Assembly: GCA_018666555.1 (NCBI GenBank)
Contig: JABIZD010000102.1
Span: 1 to 64,000 of the forward strand
Direction of reading: 5' to 3'
DNA: 64,000 nucleotides
Source of the DNA: Gammaproteobacteria bacterium
GTDB taxonomy: Bacteria; Pseudomonadota; Gammaproteobacteria; Pseudomonadales; Azotimanducaceae
In this document: positions 28,341-37,564 of the stretch, in pieces
How the letters are laid out: each line of letters opens with the position of its first letter
Position numbering within the stretch: position 1 is the first letter of the stretch
The notes under the pieces: generated by a model
Told to the model about the DNA's origin: nothing
Databases searched by the model: none
Seen by the model: only the letters and a program-made list of their open reading frames with translations
Position numbers and translations under genes: made by a program

Positions 28341-28916
28341 ATTGGAGTACAGCAGAAAAATGAGCCTCCAGCATATACTATTCATAGCTATCGGGAATAG
28401 CCTGGCCGGTTTACCGCTCCAGATGGCTTACAGCAAACCTACCCATAACAGTCCCGACCCGCTTCACTTATGTTCTCCTGAGTCAGTCCTTTTGCGGTTT
28501 ACGCGTTACCAATACGCTGGTTATAGAGCTTAAAAAGCACCGTCGCTGATTCTCACGGAAATATTTCACCTTGTTATCAATAAGCCCCTGTTCGTGGCCC
28601 TGGATAAAATAGCTCAAGCTACTGCCTATTTCCTATTCTCCGGCCAGGCACAGACCAGACCCGCTCAATAACCAAAGCGGCATAAGCTCGCTTATAACCG
28701 CTCGATAGAAACACGCCTAGGAATATCTAAACAGTCAATGACCTGAAAACCGGACCTGTTTATGGATCGCCTAATGACTGAAAAAAAATAACTATTTTTC
28801 ATGTTGGGGTAATGCCAGTATAGAATTCAATAGCGCAGGCACGGGCAATTGGACCAGCAATTTCTGTCCGAGGCCCAGACTTAACAATCAAAAAGACAGG
28901 CAAAGGGAGTAATACA
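28341..28916. other. Divergent intergenic region, FMO-like / nhaC
   Basis: 576 bases without a supported gene. An AT-rich inverted repeat TGAAAAA (28779-28785) / TTTTTCA (28795-28801) lies about 115 bases before nhaC. GGGAG at 28905-28909 is the nhaC ribosome-binding site. Confidence 0.4.
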
Positions 28917-30779
28917 ATGAACAGGATTATCTATAGCCTAATCATTATTTTAATCTTTGATCTGTCTCCCGCGTTAGCGCAACAAATATCCATCGAATCA
29001 CCGCCTATCATGCTGACAGGCGTCAAAGCCCAACTAAGCGTCAAGGGCCTATCCGACGGACCCTACAGTGTCGCCGTTAACAATGAAGTTATTGCTGTCA
29101 TAGAAAAAGTCTCGCCGCTTGAGCCCGTAGCGTTTTCACAGGCCCACTCAGGAACAGCGGAGATAACCGTCATTCAGGACCACTCTGTCATCGCCCGCAA
29201 GTCCGTTAATGTCATCCCAGCCTGGATTTCGTTAATGCCACCTCTGGTTGCAATTCTGCTTTCTTTCATCCTCCGTTCGGTCATCCCGTCCCTGTTTGCC
29301 GGGCTATTAGTCGGCGCATGGGCCATCAATGGCTTGACCTGGCAAGGAGCTGTGCAGGGCCTGTTTGAGACCATGACGGTCTATGTACTCAACGCCATGA
29401 CCGACCCCGATCACGGCGCAATTATTCTGTTCAGCCTACTCATCGGCGGGATGGTAGGCATCGTATCTCGTAACGGCGGCATGGTCGGTATCGTCAATTT
29501 AGTGTTACCAATCGCCCGCACTCCACGGCGCGGCCAGACAGTGATCGCATTACTCGGACTGGGCATTTTTTTCGATGACTATGCCAATACCATGATTGTC
29601 GGTAATGCAACTCGGCCGGTGAGTGACAACCTGAAGATTTCCCGCGAAAAACTGGCTTATCTGGTTGATTCCACTGCAGCACCCGTGGCAACCATTGCTG
29701 TGATCACCACCTGGATCGGTTTTCAAGTTAGCTTGATTGAAGAGGCTATCACTCACCTAGACGGAATAGAGCAAAGTGCTTATAGCCTGTTTTTACAATC
29801 CATTCCTTTCAGCTTTTACCCATTCCTGGCGCTATTTTTCGTTTTTCTCATCGTTCTCTCCGGCAAGGACTTTGGTCCAATGTATAAAGCAGAGCTACGG
29901 GCACGCGACACTGGTGCCGTAACACGTACTGATTCCAACCAAAGCAATGACCGTCAGATGGACGATTTTCAGGAGAAACCAGCGATTCCCTGCCGCGCGA
30001 TAAATGCCCTGGTTCCCATCGGCAGTCTGGTGATTGGCGTGATTGGCGGTATGTATATCAGCGGTGAAGGCGATTCTCTACAGGATATCATCGGAAGCGC
30101 CAATGCCTATGTGGTACTCATCTGGGCATCTCTGCTGGCATGTCTGGCGGCCTTCCTTATTACCTTGAGCCAGGGCCTGCTGACATTAAATGAAACCGTT
30201 GAAGCCTGGGTCATTGGCGCTCGGTTCATGCTGACAGGCCTTGTATTACTGGTCATGGCCTGGGCAGTCGCCGACGTAACCAGTGTTCTGCAGACCGCTT
30301 CTTATTTGATTTCGCTGCTTGGAGATGCCCTTTCACCCCAACTATTACCAACTGTTATTTTCTTTCTGGCAGCCATCGCAGGGTTTGCTTCTGGATCCAG
30401 CTGGGGTGTCATGGCGATCCTTATGCCTCTAGTCATTCCCTTGTGTTGGGCGGTACTGGAAATCAACGGCATGGCAAATTCCGAGCACCTGCATATATTA
30501 TATTCTTCCATCGCCTGCGTACTGTGTGGCGCTGTCTGGGCGGATCATTGCTCACCACTATCTGATACAACCGTGCTGTCTTCGCTGGCAACCGGCTGCG
30601 ACCACATGGATCACGTGACCACACAATTACCCTATGCGGCATTAACTGGCGCTGTTGCCTTGTTGATTGGTACCTTACCCGGTGGTTATGGAGCTCCCTG
30701 GTGGCTGATGCTACTGATTGCAGCGCTAGTATTATTTACCGTTCATCGACTGCTGGCAAAATCTGCCGACCATCCATAG
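28917..30779 (+). CDS. NhaC-family Na+/H+ antiporter with N-terminal periplasmic domain
   Basis: 620 residues. A Sec signal (to about residue 22, ALAQQ) and about 80 residues of beta-rich periplasmic sequence (ITVIQDHSVIARKSVNV ends it) precede a 10-12 helix transporter. The transporter contains the family's acidic core GLGIFFDDYANTMIVGNATR and the late segment WADHCSPLSDTTVLSS. NhaC proteins exchange Na+ for H+ or act in organic-acid exchange. The added N-terminal domain with cleavable signal is not part of standard NhaC. It stands alone; GGGAG precedes the ATG. Confidence 0.85.
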   Translation: MNRIIYSLIIILIFDLSPALAQQISIESPPIMLTGVKAQLSVKGLSDGPYSVAVNNEVIAVIEKVSPLEPVAFSQAHSGTAEITVIQDHSVIARKSVNVIPAWISLMPPLVAILLSFILRSVIPSLFAGLLVGAWAINGLTWQGAVQGLFETMTVYVLNAMTDPDHGAIILFSLLIGGMVGIVSRNGGMVGIVNLVLPIARTPRRGQTVIALLGLGIFFDDYANTMIVGNATRPVSDNLKISREKLAYLVDSTAAPVATIAVITTWIGFQVSLIEEAITHLDGIEQSAYSLFLQSIPFSFYPFLALFFVFLIVLSGKDFGPMYKAELRARDTGAVTRTDSNQSNDRQMDDFQEKPAIPCRAINALVPIGSLVIGVIGGMYISGEGDSLQDIIGSANAYVVLIWASLLACLAAFLITLSQGLLTLNETVEAWVIGARFMLTGLVLLVMAWAVADVTSVLQTASYLISLLGDALSPQLLPTVIFFLAAIAGFASGSSWGVMAILMPLVIPLCWAVLEINGMANSEHLHILYSSIACVLCGAVWADHCSPLSDTTVLSSLATGCDHMDHVTTQLPYAALTGAVALLIGTLPGGYGAPWWLMLLIAALVLFTVHRLLAKSADHP

Positions 30780-31299
30780 GTGAAACATCCTAAACTCAAC
30801 TAATTGGAGCCAGAGCATCAGTAAGCGATCACTTTCCTACCCTGAACGCCTGAGTTATCACTTCCCAGTCCAAAAAATGCTGAACCGGCAACAAATCCGG
30901 AAAATAGCACTGATTTTAAACTTCCGGGCAAGCATGCCCGTACCGGTAGTCGAACTAAGCTATGAAAGCGGTTGTTATCAAAGTATCGATTCGTCTCAAA
31001 GTGAAGATATGCAATGCCTGTATAGGCGTTCCTGTGATTGATCCTTACCGCTGACTTAATCCCCAGGCCCACCACACCGAAACACGGCTTTCCTCAATAA
31101 ACCCTTTTCTAATAGGGCGGTCTGCGCCAACACTGATTAAATGTCTTTCTCTGAACTAAACCAGAAAAGGATCTTCATCTCGCGGCCTGGGAAGAAAATA
31201 TTTGTCCACAACTTCTTTCAAATTGGTATCAAAAGAACTAATATTTTTATTCCACTAAATACTGATTGGTTGATACAGCCACCTAAAAAGGAAATTTAT
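30780..31299. other. Intergenic region upstream of the lipoprotein gene
   Basis: 520 bases. I see no credible gene. An in-frame ATG at 31141 would extend the lipoprotein but would bury its signal peptide, so it is not used. AAGGAAA ends 5 bases or so before the ATG at 31300. Confidence 0.45.
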
Positions 31300-32166
31300 A
31301 TGAAACGATTTAGCTTATTAATACTTTTTGCATTTCTATTTGCTGGCTGCGCCCAGGAAGAAGAAGCCGTCGTCGCGGCTCCTGCTACCCAGAGTGAGGC
31401 TGTATCGACTGAAGCCTATCCACCTAATGAGCCGGATGCCTACTACGAATACCTGTGGTGCAAACAGGGGGAAAATTTTTCCAGCGAAAGCTACCAGGCC
31501 ATGGTAAAGGACTGGAATATCATGATCGATGGCCTCGATCATAAAGTGAATGCGGCTTTCGCTTACGTTCCACGAGGCTGGGAAGACCCGAATTTCGACG
31601 GCATGTGGGTTTTGAACTGGGCTGACAAAGCAACTATGGAAGCAGGCTGGGCTGACTACGTTGCAGCTAATGGCCAACAAAAAATGGAAGAAATGCATCC
31701 TGATGTGCTGAACTGCGGCAGCCAAACGGGCATAGACCGGTTTGGAACCACAGCTTATATACCGCGAGATATGCCTGCTGGTTTTGCTAGCGCCGAATCT
31801 CCCTATTATCTGACTAACCAGCTATGTAGCTTCAACGAAGGTCAAGGTGCCGCTGATTTACGCAGGGTAGTCAGAGGAACCTACCTGCCGCTGCTGGATA
31901 GCATTGCCGCAGCGAACCCGGACAGCAGTTATTTCTTCAGGATCGGCGCAGTAGACTTTGAGCCACTGCCAGAATATCCCGCCAACTTTAACTGGGTCAA
32001 TCTGTGGCAGACAGCCGAGGAAGGTGAAGCATCCTCAGCTGATTTTGCAGCTTCTGAGGAGGGCCAGGAAGTACTTGCCATGTTCGATGAAGTTGCCACC
32101 TGCAACCCACAGCCGGCGCAGGCTTGGAATGGCTATGTTATTAGAAGAACTCCTTCTTCCTCATAA
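31300..32166 (+). CDS. Putative lipoprotein with two repeated alpha/beta units
   Basis: 288 residues. The ATG at 31300 follows AAGGAAA and gives a lipoprotein signal (MKRFSLLILFAFLFAGC, Cys17 followed by Gln-Glu-Glu). An acidic/Ala/Thr linker leads to two related units: about 45-150 (YLWCKQGENFSSESYQAMV, ending VLNCGSQ) and about 175-280 (QLCSFNEGQGAADLRRVV, ending VATCNPQ). Each is bounded by a Cys pair. The repeated W-x-x-x-A motif (WADKATMEAGWADY, WQTAEEGEASSADF) and length suggest ferredoxin-like barrels. It resembles the exported protein at 22212-22994. After Cys, Gln at +2 predicts outer-membrane location. Function is unknown. Confidence 0.7.
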   Translation: MKRFSLLILFAFLFAGCAQEEEAVVAAPATQSEAVSTEAYPPNEPDAYYEYLWCKQGENFSSESYQAMVKDWNIMIDGLDHKVNAAFAYVPRGWEDPNFDGMWVLNWADKATMEAGWADYVAANGQQKMEEMHPDVLNCGSQTGIDRFGTTAYIPRDMPAGFASAESPYYLTNQLCSFNEGQGAADLRRVVRGTYLPLLDSIAAANPDSSYFFRIGAVDFEPLPEYPANFNWVNLWQTAEEGEASSADFAASEEGQEVLAMFDEVATCNPQPAQAWNGYVIRRTPSSS

Positions 32167-33191
32167 TTTAAAGGCCAGTTTAGTATCAAGTAAGAATCAT
32201 CAGGCAGTCACGTCAGCATCACTTGCTGGCCTGGCTGCCTGCTATCTATTTCCTGCTAAATGCACACTGAACACACCAGACAGGTTTTTGGACAAGCAGG
32301 TTTAGTAGTAAACAGGGTTAAAGAATACCCCTTCTGCGATCCGGATTAGTGAAACCCTGTCGCCAAAGCCGAATGGGACCAATCACCCCTGATCTCTTTT
32401 ACAGCAAGGGGGATCGCCTGGGGAGGACAACACTCAATTCAAGTGTCCGGACATAACGGGGTTAATCGGTTCAACCAATGATATCAACCTCCGGATCTTC
32501 AAAGTACAGGTCACGAGACTGACTTAATTCAATAAAAGGCTTATGAAGGGATTGCGGAACATACGAGGTAAAACAATAGTCATGCCACAAAATGTTTAGG
32601 CTAACGGATAAGCTAACAGGCCTGCTTGTTCTCATTCCACACCAGGCGATCCGGCCTTTTAAGCATCCTGCTAGAGCAGGAGAATATCTGCGCTAATAAG
32701 CCATTTCTGCCCTGTTTAGCCTATATTCCTCTCGCTTCAGGTTTTTTATATCTGGGCTTTCGAATTACTCGGCAAAACCACCTTCATACCAGCATTTGGA
32801 GAAAAAGCATGCAAGGGTCCTTCATAATGACAAGCCCTGTCGACCATATTCTCCACCTACTGCAGTGCTTCGGATTTCGAATCTGAGCAAGTGCTACTTT
32901 CTTGAAATGGCGATGACATGCCTAAAAACCTGTACAAATTTATCCCAACACTGACACGCCGATAACCAATTCGGATCAAGCAATCATGAGCGAATCAATG
33001 ATGGCTGACCTGCTTAATCTTTAGGCAATTTTAATTAAAAGGGACCACATTGACTAGCGCCGGGATCACATTTCCGGCGCCGCAAATGAATTTTAGTGGG
33101 CCGCTCTGCCTCTCCCCTCATTCCGTACGAATCGGTAATACAACTTCTACTAAATAGAATAACCGTCGCGACTCTACCCCCTTGAAACAAC
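32167..33191. other. One-kilobase stretch without a recognisable gene
   Basis: 1025 bases between the lipoprotein and the amidohydrolase. Open frames here are short, have no ribosome-binding site and encode no recognisable protein. A hairpin lies at 33057-33080. It could be a degraded gene, a leader or regulatory RNA; I see no direct evidence for any of these. Confidence 0.5.
33057..33080 (-). terminator. GC-rich hairpin downstream of the nucleoside-hydrolase/TRAP operon
   Basis: GCGCCGG (33057-33063) pairs with CCGGCGC (33074-33080) around a 10-base loop, about 110 bases after the amidohydrolase stop on the minus strand. No T-run follows, so termination is a guess. Confidence 0.4.
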
Positions 33192-34493
33192 CTAATAAAC
33201 CTTTGCATGTTTATATATTTCGCCGTCTTTCATGACGAAGCCAATATCACCCATGCGCTCGATATCCTCAAGCGGATTACCATTGACGGCAATAATATCG
33301 GCTAGCTTCCCCGGCTCCAGGCTGCCAAGAATATCCGCCTTATCAGCTAGATCAGCAGCTACAATCGTGGCAGACTGAATAGCTTCTATAGCAGGCATAC
33401 CGGCCTCAACCATATAGACGAATTCTTTCCAGTTATCACCATGTGCTGACACACCCGTATCTGTACCGAAGGCAATACGCACGCCTGCCTTATAAGCCTT
33501 CGCAAATGTATCCTGGATCATGGGCCCAATGGCTCGTGCCTTAGGCCGAACCAGGTCCGAAAAATACCCTTCGATCTCGGCTTTTTCCGCAACAAACTTG
33601 CCAGCAATTATTGTTGGTACGTAATAGGTACCATTTTTTTTCATCAGTCGCATGGTCTCAGCATCCATAAGAGTTCCATGCTCAATTGAATCCACCCCGG
33701 CACGCACTGCTCGCTTCATGCCTTCAGCACCGTGAGCATGTGCTGCCACCTTGAAACCATAATCTTTCGCGGTCTGGACAATAGCTTCCAGCTCATCCAT
33801 CTGAAACTGGGGATTCTGACTATTTTTAGCCTGACTTAATACACCGCCAGTCGCGGTTATTTTAATCAGATCAGCACCCTCCTTATACCGCTGACGAACC
33901 GCCTTGGCGGCATCACTGGCTCCATTTACGACGCCCTGTGCAGGCCCGGGATCACCCCGTAGCCTACTGTTACGGCCGTTCGTTGGGTCTGCATGCCCGC
34001 CTGTGGTCGCCAGGCTCTTACCTGCCGCAAGGACTCTGGGTCCACGGATATCACCCCGGTTAATGGCATTACGCAAACTGATCGCCAGGTTATCCGCGCT
34101 CCCCAGATCGCGAACCAGGGTAAACCCTGCCATCAATGTTCGCTCCGCGTATTTCACTGAACCAAAGGCATAATCTGCTGGATCGAGCCTGAACTGATTA
34201 GAGTAATTACTCGGCCCTGTTTCTGAAATCAAATGCACGTGCATATCCATTAACCCGGGCAGGCAGGTCATGTCTTTAAGATGAACCACGTCTGTATCAG
34301 ACTGCGGAGCATTAAAAGTATTTATACTGTCTATTTTCTGATCAACAATAGTGATCATCTGGTTCCTCAATAAGGCCCCCGTGGTAACATCTATCATGCG
34401 GTCACACCGCAATATTGTGGTTTCCCCGGCAGCTACCGAACATCCTATCGCTAACAACAAAAAAAGACTGACCCTCTGCATAATCCCCTTCAT
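33192..34493 (-). CDS. Exported metal-dependent amidohydrolase (imidazolonepropionase/prolidase-like)
   Basis: 433 residues from the ATG at 34493 (GGGGAG upstream); the ATG at 34481 with AGGGGAT is nearly as good. A signal peptide (to about residue 25, VAAGE) is followed by an amidohydrolase barrel. Metal ligands are visible: HVH in [10 protein letters not shown], then [21 protein letters not shown] and [12 protein letters not shown]. The family includes Xaa-Arg and Xaa-Pro dipeptidases and cyclic-amide hydrolases. It is the last gene of the nucleoside hydrolase-TRAP operon, 164 bases after dctP. It may act on the base or on peptides in the periplasm; the substrate is open. Confidence 0.87.
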   Translation of the reverse strand: MKGIMQRVSLFLLLAIGCSVAAGETTILRCDRMIDVTTGALLRNQMITIVDQKIDSINTFNAPQSDTDVVHLKDMTCLPGLMDMHVHLISETGPSNYSNQFRLDPADYAFGSVKYAERTLMAGFTLVRDLGSADNLAISLRNAINRGDIRGPRVLAAGKSLATTGGHADPTNGRNSRLRGDPGPAQGVVNGASDAAKAVRQRYKEGADLIKITATGGVLSQAKNSQNPQFQMDELEAIVQTAKDYGFKVAAHAHGAEGMKRAVRAGVDSIEHGTLMDAETMRLMKKNGTYYVPTIIAGKFVAEKAEIEGYFSDLVRPKARAIGPMIQDTFAKAYKAGVRIAFGTDTGVSAHGDNWKEFVYMVEAGMPAIEAIQSATIVAADLADKADILGSLEPGKLADIIAVNGNPLEDIERMGDIGFVMKDGEIYKHAKVY

Positions 34494-34657
34494 GGACTGA
34501 AACTCCCCGGCTGATAGCCTGCTGAAATATAGAAACGACTCTCTTAAATTATTCTGCGCAATCGAACACCGATATGAGACCACATTATCATCATAACTTT
34601 CTACCCAAGACTAACCGAGATAACTCCCAGCGCCCGCATCACCAAAATATCACACTC

Positions 34658-35692
34658 TCATCCGGACTCACAGTGATGCACAGCCTGATCAAAACGCTTT
34701 AACCACTTCTCGCCATAGGTGTCGACATACCATTGCCGCATTCCAACAACCGCTTGCTTGAACAGTTTGCGCTGGTCTGCACTCGGCACATGCAGCGTTC
34801 CACCTGACTCCTGGAAGGTGATATAAGATTCTGTTTCCCAGCGCCTGATTGCCATACGGGTAGTCGTTTTCAATTCAGCAAATCCTTCTAATACGATTGT
34901 CTGCAAGGATTCGGGGAGCTGCTGCCAGGACTTCTCAGAATACCACCACAAGCCGCCCATATAGGCGTGAGCATCCAAGGTCACATACTTAATCTGTTCG
35001 TGCAGTTGCATGCTGACAATATCATGAATGCCATTCTTGGTTGCATCAACCACTCCGGTAGCCAGGGCAGGGTAGACTTCAGGCCAGCTGATGGGAGTAG
35101 GATTACCGCCCAGGCGACGAACCAGTTCCTGCTGCAGTGGCGCTGTAATCGTTCGAATCTTTAGCCCCCTGACATCTTCTGGGGTAAGAATAGGTCGATC
35201 CGTGCTGGCAAAGTTCCTCCAACCGCCGGTGTTGGACACTGTCATCAATCGAATACCCAGATCTGCCTCCAGGATCGTTTGACTTAGTAACTCTGCAATT
35301 GGACCATCAAGTACACACTCGGCTACTGCATCATCACGAAAGGCGTAAGGTAGGTCCAGGACCTGTGCCGGCCCGTAGACACTTCCAAATCCACCCGTTG
35401 TGAACATAAAAACCTGTAGCACTCCGGCCTGAAGTGCTTCCAGACACTCTCTTTCCGCTGAACAGAATTGTCCTGAAGGATACAACTGGACTCCTATAGC
35501 ACCGCCACTCTTGGTCTCCACATAGTGTTTGAAAGCCAGTGCGCCATCATAGTCCTCATCGTCCGACGTGCCGAGCAGGGAAACACGAATCTTATGATTC
35601 ATTTGTGGTCCACTGGCCGAATTAAGAATACCTACCAGGCAGCAGACCGTGATCAACAAAAACAGACTGAGTAAAAACTGTTGCCTGGTCAT
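34658..35692 (-). CDS. dctP: TRAP transporter solute-binding protein (DctP family)
   Basis: 344 residues. A signal anchor (LLSLFLLITVCCLVGIL) is followed by a DctP fold. The ligand-binding region IRTITAPLQQELVRRLGGNP, with the Arg that usually grips a carboxylate, and PISWPEVYPALATGVVDATK are typical. It captures an organic solute in the periplasm and delivers it to the DctQM permease encoded by the two genes just upstream. Retention of the Arg suggests that the solute carries a carboxylate or similar acid. The start is 10 bases after dctM. Confidence 0.9.
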   Translation of the reverse strand: MTRQQFLLSLFLLITVCCLVGILNSASGPQMNHKIRVSLLGTSDDEDYDGALAFKHYVETKSGGAIGVQLYPSGQFCSAERECLEALQAGVLQVFMFTTGGFGSVYGPAQVLDLPYAFRDDAVAECVLDGPIAELLSQTILEADLGIRLMTVSNTGGWRNFASTDRPILTPEDVRGLKIRTITAPLQQELVRRLGGNPTPISWPEVYPALATGVVDATKNGIHDIVSMQLHEQIKYVTLDAHAYMGGLWWYSEKSWQQLPESLQTIVLEGFAELKTTTRMAIRRWETESYITFQESGGTLHVPSADQRKLFKQAVVGMRQWYVDTYGEKWLKRFDQAVHHCESG

Positions 35693-35702
35693 CTGCCCAA
35701 CA

Positions 35703-36989
35703 CTATGCGAATCCCAGCCAGCGTGGCAATGCTAGGGACAGAACCGGGAAATAGGTGATCAGGAAAATAACCAGAACTTCCACCAACAAAAACGGCAGCA
35801 TATGCACAGCGATGGTTTCTACCCTTTCCCGGGAGACAGCTGAACTAACAAACAGCACCAGTCCCATCGGTGGCGTTGCCAGCCCGACCGTCACATTGAC
35901 ACACATCACTACTGCAAAATGCAATGGATCGATTCCCAGGCTGATAAACATGGGCCCAAGGACCGGACCAAGCACCAACACTGCAGGCCCGGCATCTAGA
36001 AACATGCCGATCAGTAGTAGGAAAATATTAAGCAGGAACAGCAATACCAGTACATTGTTACTGATACTGGCCATACCATCGGCGACGGTATGGGCCAGTC
36101 CAGAGACCGTAATAATCCAGGCGAACGCAACCGAGGCTCCAACCAGCAACAGCACAATGCCAGACTGCGCAACTGATGACACAAATATGCGGAACAACGA
36201 TTTCAATTGCAAAGTGTGCAGATAGAATACCGACACCAGGATCGCATATACCGCAGCCACAGCAGCGGCTTCCGTTGGCGTGAATACACCGCCAAGAATA
36301 CCGCCAAGAAGAATCACCGGCGTCAATAATGCGGGCAGGGTACGACGAAATGCCACTCCCCTTTGACGCCAGCTTACAGGTTGGTTTGCCACTGGATAGC
36401 CACGCTTCCTGGCCAGGTAATTGGTCATGACCATTAATCCGATAGCGATCATCACCCCAGGGACCAGACCGGCAGCAAACAGTCCTGCTACCGACACATT
36501 CATGATAAAGGCATAGAGGATCATAATGCCAGAAGGCGGAATAATTGGACCGATAACTGACGATGCAGCTGTGATCGCTGCTGCAAACGGCCGACTGTAG
36601 CCATTCTGATGCATGGCCGGAATAAATATTTTCCCAAGCGCGGAGGCATCAGCCACAGCAGAACCAGACAGGCCAGCAAACAGCAATGACGAGCCAATAT
36701 TGACTTGTGCCAGACCTCCGCGAACATGACCAATCATGGCCTGACTGAAGTCAACAATGGATCGAGTAATACCACCCGCATTCATAATCTGCCCGGCGAG
36801 GATGAAAAAAGGCAGAGCCATCAATGGAAACGAATCCAACCCATTATAAAGCCGCGATAACAGGGTTTTATAGAACACCTGTTCACCGTCAAGTGCCAGG
36901 CTCAATCCTGGTCCAATCAACAATGCGAACACCACGGGCATACTGGCGGCGAGCAAAAAAAGGAATATCCAGAAATAGGCTAAGGACAT
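35703..36989 (-). CDS. dctM: TRAP transporter large permease (DctM family)
   Basis: 428 residues, about 12 membrane segments. Family segments include SFPLMALPFFILAGQIMNAGGI, GGLAQVNIGSSLLFAGLSGSA, and PPSGIMILYAFI. It is the ion-coupled (usually Na+) translocating subunit. Spacing to dctQ upstream is 13 bases and to dctP downstream 10 bases, so all three are one transcript. Confidence 0.93.
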   Translation of the reverse strand: MSLAYFWIFLFLLAASMPVVFALLIGPGLSLALDGEQVFYKTLLSRLYNGLDSFPLMALPFFILAGQIMNAGGITRSIVDFSQAMIGHVRGGLAQVNIGSSLLFAGLSGSAVADASALGKIFIPAMHQNGYSRPFAAAITAASSVIGPIIPPSGIMILYAFIMNVSVAGLFAAGLVPGVMIAIGLMVMTNYLARKRGYPVANQPVSWRQRGVAFRRTLPALLTPVILLGGILGGVFTPTEAAAVAAVYAILVSVFYLHTLQLKSLFRIFVSSVAQSGIVLLLVGASVAFAWIITVSGLAHTVADGMASISNNVLVLLFLLNIFLLLIGMFLDAGPAVLVLGPVLGPMFISLGIDPLHFAVVMCVNVTVGLATPPMGLVLFVSSAVSRERVETIAVHMLPFLLVEVLVIFLITYFPVLSLALPRWLGFA

Positions 36990-37002
36990 AGGCGGTCTCG
37001 GA

Positions 37003-37551
37003 TTATTCTAAATCAAAAGCATCATCGAAAGCGGGTAGGTCGAAGTCCTTACTCGGATGCTTTAGGGTCAGGAAATTACGCAGCAGCTGCTCCGCACCAA
37101 CAAGCAGCATCATAGAAAATACCACCGGTACAATAGAGTAAAACCAGGCAACTTGAATCGGCAGACTGTCGGCACGTACCATCAAACCGCGCTGCCAGAA
37201 GCCGATGCTCTCCCAGAAGAACACAACGATGATCCAAAACACCATTAAATTAAGCGCCAAAGTTAACAAATTTTTGAAAAGCGGTGGCATCTCAGTAATA
37301 AACAACTCAATACGAACATTTGCCCCGACCCGGTATGCCCAAGGCGCGACTAGAAATGCCGTCCAGACCATCATCGCCTTGGCGATTTCCTCACTCCAGA
37401 TCAACGAGTCATTGAGCACATAACGAAACACGATTTGCAGGACTACAACCAGGAGCATAGCAACGAGAAGAAGCCCTGCTAGGTTCCTTGCTGCTGCACA
37501 GATGGCTTCATTAATTTTCGCCAGTAAACTAAGGGCTCGGAGCATAAACAA
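37003..37551 (-). CDS. dctQ: TRAP transporter small permease (DctQ family)
   Basis: 182 residues with four membrane helices. The family segment QIVFRYVLNDSLIWSEEIAK and the following MMVWTAFLVAPWAYR are clear. It forms the membrane complex with DctM. It lies between the nucleoside hydrolase (14 bases upstream) and dctM. Confidence 0.92.
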   Translation of the reverse strand: MFMLRALSLLAKINEAICAAARNLAGLLLVAMLLVVVLQIVFRYVLNDSLIWSEEIAKAMMVWTAFLVAPWAYRVGANVRIELFITEMPPLFKNLLTLALNLMVFWIIVVFFWESIGFWQRGLMVRADSLPIQVAWFYSIVPVVFSMMLLVGAEQLLRNFLTLKHPSKDFDLPAFDDAFDLE

Positions 37552-37564
37552 CTTCCTGAACTAG

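Noticed and set aside
32626-32886. An 86-codon open frame in the 1-kb gap
   Set aside because: No ribosome-binding site, no domain, and codon composition unlike neighbours; most likely chance.
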